The translations under genes were made by a program, and so were the position numbers. A stretch of 10,014 bases of DNA from an uncultured Bacteroidaceae bacterium (GTDB lineage Bacteria; Bacteroidota; Bacteroidia; Bacteroidales; Bacteroidaceae): positions 1 to 10,014 of the forward strand of contig CAJGCU010000082.1 of the NCBI GenBank assembly GCA_904501945.1, read 5' to 3'. Numbering within the stretch: the stretch's first letter is position 1; every line of letters starts with the position of its first letter. Of this stretch, positions 4,969 through 10,014 are shown piece by piece. Under the pieces are notes generated by a model. The model saw only the letters and a program-made list of their open reading frames with translations. It searched no databases and was not told where the DNA came from.

Positions 4969-6819
4969 TTACTTGTTGATGATTTCGTTAAATGCTTCGA
5001 CGAGTTCGGCTACCACGAAAGGCTGTCCTTTTACTTGGTTGAACTGGTAAGGCGTGAAGTTGTCTATCTTCATACGAAGCCAACCTGCCAACTGGCCCAT
5101 GTTTTGTTCTGCCACAACAACCTTTTTGTATTTGCTAAGCACGGCTGCTGTATTCTTGGGCAGCGGATTGATACACTTGAAGTGGGCTAGTGCCACTTTC
5201 TTGCCAGCTGCACGCATCTCATCCATAGCTGCATGGAGATGTCCGTAAGTACCGCCAAATCCAACGATGAGGAGGTCTGCATCGTCCTTGTCGCCAAGCA
5301 CTTCGAGATCAGGTACTGGAATCTTGTTTATCTTTTCCTGACGTAAACGGGTCATGAGATCATGGTTTTCTGGGTCAGTAGAGATTGCACCAGTCTTGTT
5401 GTCCTTTTCCAATCCGCCAAGAATATGCTGGAAACCTTCACGACCAGGCACAGCCCAGTAGCGTACACCAGTTTCTGCATCACGGAGATATGGGGTCCAT
5501 GAGCCCTTAAGTTCTTCTGGAACGTATGGTGGGTTGATAGCAGGGTAGTCTGCAAGATTAGGAAGTTTGAATGCAGCAGAACCATTTGCCACGTATGCAT
5601 CAGTCATAAGAATGACTGGAGTCATGTGCTCAAGTGCCATCTTTGATGCTGCATAAGCAGCTTCGAAACAGTCCGTAGGAGATGTTGCAGCAATGACAGG
5701 CATTGGGCTTTCACCATTGCGTCCGAAGAGTGCCTGCAAAAGGTCGGTCTGTTCTGATTTGGTAGGAAGTCCTGTTGCGGGACCGCCGCGCTGCACGTCA
5801 AGCACGACAAGCGGAAGTTCCATGATGACAGCAAGGTTCATGGCCTCTGACTTCAGACAGATGCCAGGTCCAGAAGTTGATGTCACTGCAAGTGCGCCAG
5901 CAAACGATGCTCCTACAGAAGAAGCGCAGCCTGCAATTTCATCTTCACACTGTACTGTCGTTACGCCAAGTGACTTATGTTTAGAAAGTTCGTGTAGAAC
6001 GTCTGTTGCAGGTGTGATGGGGTACGAGCCGAGGAATAGCTTCAATCCAGCCTTCTCTGCCGCTGCTATAAATCCGTATGCTGTAGCTTTGTTGCCAGTG
6101 ATGTCCATATAACGTCCTGGCACCTTGTTCTTGGTTTCTATTCTATATACATTTGCCACAGAACTGTGGGTGTTGTGTCCGTAGTCGTAGCCAGCCTGAA
6201 TCACTTTGATGTTTGCCTCTGCCACTCCCGCTTTCTTTGCAAACTTTTCTTTAAGGTAGTTGAACGCAATGTCGAGATCGCGGTCGAACAGCCAGCACAC
6301 GAGACCGAGGGCAAACATGTTACGGCACTTCAGCATTGCTTTCACATCCATGCCGGAATCGGCAAGACAGTCTTTCACCATTTGAGTGATAGGGCAAGCG
6401 ATTACACGGTCGGGATCGATGCCCATTTCGCCCAGATAGTCTTCTGTGGCAAAAGCAGCTTTCTTCAGGTCGGACGGTCCGAAAGAGTCTGTATCAATGA
6501 TGATGGCAGCTCCAGGTTTGGCATACTTATACTGTGTTTTGAGTGCAGCCGCATTCATGGCAACAAGTACATCACACTTGTCGCCAGGAGTATATACCAT
6601 CTCTGCACCGATGTGTACTTGAAATCCGCTCACACCTGTCAGCGAACCCTGTGGGGCACGTATGTCTGCCGGATAGTCCGGAAATGTGCTGATACTGTTA
6701 CCTACAGTAGCTGACACTGTAGAAAAGATGTTCCCGGCAAGCTGCATGCCGTCGCCGGAATCACCAGAGAAACGAACCACCACTTCAGCGAGTTCCTTCA
6801 TTTCCAATGTTTCTGCCAT
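4969..6819 (-). CDS. korA: 2-oxoglutarate (2-oxoacid):ferredoxin oxidoreductase, fused gamma-alpha subunit
   Basis: The 616-residue KorA fuses the gamma and alpha parts of the ancestral enzyme. Residues about 11-200 are the gamma domain, with the opening VVRFSGDSGDGMQLAG at 14-29, DIRAPQGS at 52-59 and DVLVAMN at 83-89. Residues about 240-440 are the alpha ThDP pyrimidine domain (YPITP at 266-270, the acidic QCEDEIAG at 290-297, SGPG at 316-319, QRGGPATGLPT at 343-353). Residues about 505-616 form the C-terminal transketolase-like part, with LIVGFGGTYGHL at 517-528 and VVAEQNMGQLAGWLR at 568-582. With KorB it forms the two-subunit enzyme common in Bacteroidetes and actinobacteria. I start at the ATG at 6819; an in-frame ATG at 6801 is an alternative, and an extension to 6915 would read through the leader and its palindrome. 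It is first in the operon, transcribed from the promoter at 6913-6944. Confidence 0.95.
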   Translation of the reverse strand: MAETLEMKELAEVVVRFSGDSGDGMQLAGNIFSTVSATVGNSISTFPDYPADIRAPQGSLTGVSGFQVHIGAEMVYTPGDKCDVLVAMNAAALKTQYKYAKPGAAIIIDTDSFGPSDLKKAAFATEDYLGEMGIDPDRVIACPITQMVKDCLADSGMDVKAMLKCRNMFALGLVCWLFDRDLDIAFNYLKEKFAKKAGVAEANIKVIQAGYDYGHNTHSSVANVYRIETKNKVPGRYMDITGNKATAYGFIAAAEKAGLKLFLGSYPITPATDVLHELSKHKSLGVTTVQCEDEIAGCASSVGASFAGALAVTSTSGPGICLKSEAMNLAVIMELPLVVLDVQRGGPATGLPTKSEQTDLLQALFGRNGESPMPVIAATSPTDCFEAAYAASKMALEHMTPVILMTDAYVANGSAAFKLPNLADYPAINPPYVPEELKGSWTPYLRDAETGVRYWAVPGREGFQHILGGLEKDNKTGAISTDPENHDLMTRLRQEKINKIPVPDLEVLGDKDDADLLIVGFGGTYGHLHAAMDEMRAAGKKVALAHFKCINPLPKNTAAVLSKYKKVVVAEQNMGQLAGWLRMKIDNFTPYQFNQVKGQPFVVAELVEAFNEIINK

Positions 6820-6881
6820 AAGCCTATATATAGTTATATTGTGAATCTTTTCTTGTACTAAAAACAATCTTTTCAGCAAGG

Positions 6882-6898
6882 TGTGCCTGTCAGGCACA
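6882..6898. promoter_or_regulatory. 17-bp inverted repeat in the korAB leader (operator-like or RNA hairpin)
   Basis: TGTGCCTG, one central base and CAGGCACA form perfect 8-bp arms. It lies about 10-27 nt downstream of the predicted korAB transcription start. The position suits a repressor operator acting just past the promoter, or a 5' hairpin protecting the mRNA. As RNA the loop would open to about 5 nt, leaving a 6-bp stem. Confidence 0.55.
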
Positions 6899-6912
6899 TA
6901 GACTTTGCAATG

Positions 6913-6944
6913 CAAAGTTACGTTTTCTTTTCGTCATAACCAAA
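6913..6944 (-). promoter_or_regulatory. Promoter of the korAB operon
   Basis: On the minus strand, TTTG (6944-6941), 20 nt, then TAACTTTG (6920-6913) is a full match to the Bacteroidetes consensus. The predicted start is near 6908, giving a leader of about 90 nt, longer than the others in this window. Confidence 0.85.
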
Positions 6945-7088
6945 TTGCAAAGGTGGAGAATGAAAAAATTGTCCAAATATCACCATACAAATAAAAAAAC
7001 ACTAAAAAGTTTGTACAAAAAGTAGGCATTTCCATTATCTGTATCAACATTTGTCTCTTAATTTCTATGAAGAAAGAAAAGAAAATAC

Positions 7089-7096
7089 TACCTTTG
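7089..7096 (+). promoter_or_regulatory. -7 box for the GH127 gene
   Basis: TACCTTTG matches TAnnTTTG. No TTTG is present 20 nt upstream, so the -33 side is weak, as is common for regulated genes that need an activator. Transcription would start near 7101, about 55 nt before the ATG. Confidence 0.6.
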
Positions 7097-7156
7097 CAAA
7101 TCAATACATTGTTTTACGACCTTTATATTTTCAACCTATAAACCAATATTTTATTA

Positions 7157-9643
7157 ATGAAAAAACTTATTGCACTGACATTGGCGGCTGTATCAGCCGT
7201 CAGTATGGTAGCACAAGACCAAAATGGTGGCTACCCTATCACTCAGGTTCCATTCACTAAGGTGAAGGTTGCTCAGAACACATTCTGGGGACAACGTCTG
7301 CAAGCAAGCCAGGACGTAACTATTCCTCTTGCTTTTACAAAGAGTGAAGAGACGGGACGTTACACTAACTTCAGCAATTCTGCAGAGCACTTGAAGGATC
7401 CAAGCAAGGTGTTTGAAATCAAGAGCGGTACATATTCTTTTGACGACACAGACCCTTACAAGACTATTGAAGGAGCAAGCTATTTGCTGCAAACCTATCC
7501 TAACGCTAAGTTTAAGGGTGGCAGACTGGACAAGTATGTGGATAGCGTCATTGCTGTAATCGCTTCTGCTCAGGAGCCAGACGGCTATCTCTTTACGGCT
7601 CGTACCCAGAACCCTCAGAAACCACATGAGTGGGCTGGAGAAAAGCGTTGGGAGCGTGTAGAAGACCTCAGCCATGAATTCTACAATCTTGGACATATGT
7701 GCGAGGCTGCTGTGGCTCACTACTATGCAACAGGCAAGAGAAACTTCCTTGACATTGCCATTAAGTATGCAGACTGCGTATGCCGCGAGATTGGTGATAA
7801 GCCAGGGCAGGCAAGCGTGGTGCCAGGACACCAGATTGCAGAGATGGGTCTGGCTAAGCTTTACATTGCAACTGGCGACAAGAAATATTTGGATCAGGCA
7901 AAGTTCTTCCTCGACAAACGTGGTAAGCGCGATTCTGCATGGAAGCAGACACGCCGTGGCCTCTATGACAATGACGGTTATTTCCACAGTTTGAGCGACT
8001 ACAGCCAGAGCCATCTGCCTGTGCTTGAGCAGGACGAAGCAGTAGGTCACGCTGTACGTGCAGGATATATGTATGCAGGTATGGCAGACGTGGCTGCTCT
8101 CACTGGCGACAAGAGTTACATCGAAGCAATCGACCGCATTTGGGACAACATTGTTACCAAGAAGTTCTACATCACAGGTGGTGTGGGCGCAACAGCAAGC
8201 GGTGAGGCATTTGGTAAGAATTACGAACTGCCAAACATGAGCGCATACTGCGAAACTTGCGCTGCTATTGCACAGGTGTATCTCAATTACCGACTCTTCC
8301 TCCTTCATGGCGATTCCAAGTACTATGATGCACTTGAGCGTTCGCTCTACAATGGTGTCATTTCTGGTATTTCTATCGATGGTGGTAAGTTCTTCTATCC
8401 TAATCCACTCCAGAGCATGGGACAGCACCAGCGTCAGGAATGGTTCGGTTGCGCATGCTGCCCATCCAATGCTGCTCGCTTCGTTCCATCTCTCCCACAG
8501 TATATCTACGCGGTAAAAGACAACGGACTCTATGTCAACCTCTTTAACTCTAATACTGTCAACGTAAAAATAGGCAAGAAGCAAGTTGAACTTGAGCAGC
8601 AGACAAACTATCCATGGGATGGTGATGTGACACTCAAGATTAACAAGGGCAATGGCCAGTATGCGCTTAACATCCGTATTCCTGGATGGGTAAAGGGTGA
8701 TGTTGTGCCAAGCAATCTTTATACATACACTGATGGAAAGCACCTCAAGTACTCTATTAAAGTAAATGGTGAAGAAGTGACAAGCGAACTGAAGCAAGGC
8801 TACTTCGTTATCGACCGTCAGTGGAAGAAGGGCGATCAGGTTCAGATTCACTTCGACATGGAGCCACGTCTCGTTCGTGCTAACGGACAGGTTGCTGCCG
8901 ATAAGGGACGTGTGGCTATTGAACGCGGTCCTATCGTTTACTGCGCTGAATGGCCAGACAACCAGTGTGATATCTTCTCTGTGCTCATCAATCAGGAACC
9001 TAAGTTCCAGCTTGGTACAAAAGAGATTATGAACACTACTGTTCAGACACTCACAACAAGTGCACAGACATTGACTTTCGATAAGGCAGGTAAGCTTCAG
9101 GCTGCTGACGAGAGTCTCGTGCTCATTCCTTACTATGCATGGGCACACCGTGGACCTGGCAAGATGGCTGTATGGATTCCACAGGACCTCAATGCAACCA
9201 GCCCTGCACTTCCTGCGTCTATCGCTTCAGAAAGTAAAATCAGCGCAAGCACACGCCGTCTGCCTGCACTTTCTTCCATCAATGACCGTCTTGTTCCAGC
9301 CGATGCAAACGACCGTTCTGCACCTTACACACACTGGTGGCCAGGCAAAAATAGCACAGAGTGGCTTGCATACGAGTTTGCTCAGGCTGAGACAGTAAGC
9401 ACATCTACAGTTTACTGGTTTGATGATGGTCCTTGGGGTGGTTGTCGCGTTCCTGACGCATGGAAGCTTTACTACAAAACCGAATCAGGCGATTGGGCAG
9501 AGGTGAAGAATCCAAGCGAATATGGCACAGTGAAAGGTGCTGCCAACATCGTCAACTTCGACCCTGTGAAGACTACAGGAATGAAGCTTGAAATCGTACA
9601 GGGCGACTATAGCGCTGGCGTATTCGAGTGGAGTGTGAAGTAA
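7157..9643 (+). CDS. Secreted glycoside hydrolase family 127-type beta-L-arabinofuranosidase (DUF1680)
   Basis: The 828-residue product removes L-arabinofuranose units in the periplasm or outside the cell. It starts with a type I signal peptide (Lys-Lys at 2-3, hydrophobic 4-18, cut near Ala19-Gln20), with no lipobox cysteine. The alpha/alpha-barrel catalytic region (about 30-450) has VEDLSHEFYNLGHMCEAAVAH at 168-187 in part and GVGATASGEAFG at 342-353. The residues matching the Zn-thiolate site of the founding GH127 enzyme HypBA1 are all present: E350 (acid/base), E366 and C368 in YCETCA, and C434-C435 in GCACCPSN, with C434 as the expected nucleophile. Beta-rich modules follow (about 455-680), then a C-terminal domain (about 690-828; YWFDD at 753-757) resembling a galactose-binding-like fold. 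Substrate and anomer specificity cannot be fixed from sequence because GH127 and its relatives vary. There is no SusC/SusD pair or other hydrolase in the window. Confidence 0.88.
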   Translation: MKKLIALTLAAVSAVSMVAQDQNGGYPITQVPFTKVKVAQNTFWGQRLQASQDVTIPLAFTKSEETGRYTNFSNSAEHLKDPSKVFEIKSGTYSFDDTDPYKTIEGASYLLQTYPNAKFKGGRLDKYVDSVIAVIASAQEPDGYLFTARTQNPQKPHEWAGEKRWERVEDLSHEFYNLGHMCEAAVAHYYATGKRNFLDIAIKYADCVCREIGDKPGQASVVPGHQIAEMGLAKLYIATGDKKYLDQAKFFLDKRGKRDSAWKQTRRGLYDNDGYFHSLSDYSQSHLPVLEQDEAVGHAVRAGYMYAGMADVAALTGDKSYIEAIDRIWDNIVTKKFYITGGVGATASGEAFGKNYELPNMSAYCETCAAIAQVYLNYRLFLLHGDSKYYDALERSLYNGVISGISIDGGKFFYPNPLQSMGQHQRQEWFGCACCPSNAARFVPSLPQYIYAVKDNGLYVNLFNSNTVNVKIGKKQVELEQQTNYPWDGDVTLKINKGNGQYALNIRIPGWVKGDVVPSNLYTYTDGKHLKYSIKVNGEEVTSELKQGYFVIDRQWKKGDQVQIHFDMEPRLVRANGQVAADKGRVAIERGPIVYCAEWPDNQCDIFSVLINQEPKFQLGTKEIMNTTVQTLTTSAQTLTFDKAGKLQAADESLVLIPYYAWAHRGPGKMAVWIPQDLNATSPALPASIASESKISASTRRLPALSSINDRLVPADANDRSAPYTHWWPGKNSTEWLAYEFAQAETVSTSTVYWFDDGPWGGCRVPDAWKLYYKTESGDWAEVKNPSEYGTVKGAANIVNFDPVKTTGMKLEIVQGDYSAGVFEWSVK

Positions 9644-9649
9644 AATGAC

Positions 9650-9703
9650 TTGCAATATAAGAATGGGCTGCATCCAAAGATGCAGCCCATTCTTATATTG
9701 CAA
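9650..9703 (+). terminator. Terminator after the GH127 gene with a perfect 25-bp stem
   Basis: Arms 9650-9674 and 9679-9703 are perfectly complementary over 25 bp around a CAAA loop, 6 bp after the stop codon. Only ATTTGTA follows, so the T tract is weak and termination must rely on the very stable stem. The GC-rich apical part contains AATGGGCT, as does the terminator at 3415-3455. Confidence 0.85.
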
Positions 9704-9708
9704 ATTTG

Positions 9709-9731
9709 TATCGTACCCCTCGGCTACGATA
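9709..9731. repeat. Small hairpin related to the adjacent palindrome
   Basis: TATCGTA (9709-9715) and TACGATA (9725-9731) form a 7-bp stem around a 9-nt loop. Its loop side contains CGTACCCCTCGG (9712-9723), which recurs exactly at 9735-9746 and in inverted form at 9763-9774. It looks like a degenerate copy of one arm of the neighbouring palindrome. Confidence 0.7.
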
Positions 9732-9780
9732 TGCCGTACCCCTCGGGTCCACCATGGTGGACCCGAGGGGTACGGCATAT
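9729..9780. repeat. Perfect 52-bp GC-rich palindrome
   Basis: Positions 9729-9754 and 9755-9780 are exact reverse complements with no spacer; the centre is CCATGG. The arms run ATATGCCGTACCCCTCGG, then GTCCACCA. It is far more GC rich than the flanking DNA and lies between the GH127 terminator and the IS left end. It could be a REP-like dispersed palindrome, a strong secondary terminator, or a structure that attracted the IS. There is no T tract, so a dedicated terminator role is less likely. Confidence 0.9.
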
Positions 9781-9822
9781 GCTAATTTAACGTGAGTTCG
9801 ATGAATTTTAACTATCTATAAA

Positions 9823-9854
9823 TTTGGCGATTAGCGAAAATTGTTGTATCTTTA
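9823..9854 (+). promoter_or_regulatory. Promoter of the IS transposase
   Basis: TTTG (9823-9826), 20 nt, then TATCTTTA (9847-9854) differs from the consensus only in the last base. The predicted start is near 9859, about 35 nt before the ATG at 9894. Confidence 0.7.
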
Positions 9855-9893
9855 TAGTGTTCAATTACAAAGGAATACAAAACAATAATCGCT

Positions 9894-10014
9894 ATGATCA
9901 CCGAAGCCAAAGTTACTGAATTATTCTGTATGGCAGATGATTTTTGCAAGTTTTTTGATAGAATGATAGCAAAATATACGTTCAAGAGTACAGTAAAGCG
10001 TTCTTATCACCGTA
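9894..10014 (+). CDS. IS982-like family transposase (N-terminal 40 residues only)
   Basis: The frame opens with MITEAKVTELFCMADDFCKF, continues through residues rich in Lys and aromatics (FFDRMIAKYTFK), and is still open at the window end after RSYHR. The 'ITexKVTElFcmaDDFCKfFd' opening is characteristic of Bacteroidales IS982-like DDE transposases, in which this N-terminal helical region precedes the RNase-H-like catalytic domain. No DDE catalytic residue is within the window, so intactness cannot be judged. The ATG at 9894 is supported by the promoter 35-70 bp upstream. Confidence 0.75.
   Translation, partial: MITEAKVTELFCMADDFCKFFDRMIAKYTFKSTVKRSYHR

Larger units (their letters stand above)
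6820..7156. other. 337-bp divergent intergenic region between korA and the GH127 gene
   Basis: The left part is the korAB leader with an inverted repeat (6882-6898) and the korAB promoter (6913-6944). The middle (6945-7080) is AT rich, with no gene and only a 10-bp palindrome TTTGTACAAA at 7010-7019. The right part holds the GH127 -7 box (7089-7096) and a leader of about 55 nt. The two promoters are about 145 bp apart and could share a regulator, but nothing in the sequence proves this. Confidence 0.75.
9784..10014 (+). mobile_element. Left part of an IS982-like insertion sequence (partial)
   Basis: The transposase start, its promoter and a sudden change from GC-rich palindrome to AT-rich DNA place the left end of an IS between about 9781 and 9792. 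The terminal inverted repeat cannot be fixed because the right end is outside the window; the stretch containing ACGTGAGTTCGATGAA (9790-9805) is the likely candidate. No target duplication can be checked. Confidence 0.6.

Noticed and set aside
6820..6915. Longer korA from an ATG at 6915
   Set aside because: It would translate the leader, including the inverted repeat, and its ATG lies inside the -7 box of a consensus promoter, upstream of the predicted transcription start. KorA proteins normally begin close to the VVRFSGDSGDG motif.
7193..9148. A 651-codon open frame antisense to the GH127 gene
   Set aside because: It mirrors a gene with complete catalytic motifs, and its translation is a cysteine- and valine-rich sequence with no domain pattern. 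It is a codon-bias shadow.
9485..9778. A 97-codon minus-strand frame through the palindrome
   Set aside because: It spans a palindrome, a terminator and the antisense of the GH127 3' end; the translation has no domain pattern.

Overview
The window looks like chromosomal DNA of a Bacteroidales bacterium, most likely Prevotella/Segatella or a close relative. The evidence is: (i) promoters of the Bacteroidetes primary-sigma type (TTTG, about 20 nt, TAnnTTTG), three of them with an exact TTTG-N20-TAnnTTTG layout; (ii) few Shine-Dalgarno sequences; (iii) gene content typical of gut Bacteroidales, namely a two-subunit 2-oxoacid:ferredoxin oxidoreductase, a secreted GH127-type arabinofuranosidase, a GIN-domain envelope protein and an IS982-like transposase. 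The genus is an inference; no rRNA or marker gene is present.

Layout. 1-90 (minus): N-terminus of a YfcE-type metallophosphoesterase that runs off the left edge. 308-667 (plus): short secreted GIN-domain-like protein with its own promoter and terminator. 668-1124: a 457-bp gap with a terminator, a minus-strand promoter facing back toward the GIN gene, and three 16-bp direct repeats at an exact 31-bp period. 1125-1568 (plus): Hsp20 small heat-shock protein with a strong terminator. 1762-3395 (plus): two-gene operon of rfbB (dTDP-glucose 4,6-dehydratase) and a cysteine-rich C_GCAxxG_C_C protein, overlapping by ATGA. 3439-3852 (minus): YjbQ-family protein, convergent on that operon and sharing an 18-bp-stem terminator with it. 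3946-6819 (minus): korA-korB operon. 7157-9643 (plus): secreted GH127-type beta-L-arabinofuranosidase with a C-terminal beta-sandwich-like module, divergent from korAB. 9650-9780: a 25-bp-stem terminator followed by a small GC-rich hairpin and a perfect 52-bp palindrome. About 9784-10014 (plus): left end of an IS982-like insertion sequence whose transposase runs off the right edge.

The genes mostly form separate housekeeping or accessory units rather than one pathway: 2-oxoacid oxidation to acyl-CoA with reduced ferredoxin (KorAB), nucleotide-sugar synthesis (RfbB), proteostasis (Hsp20) and plant-arabinan or glycoprotein sugar scavenging (GH127). No clear new multi-gene system is visible. The unusual features are in the non-coding DNA: the 31-bp-phased repeats before hsp20, the palindrome cluster beside the IS, an operator-like inverted repeat in the korAB leader, and a promoter that contains the preceding gene's terminator.
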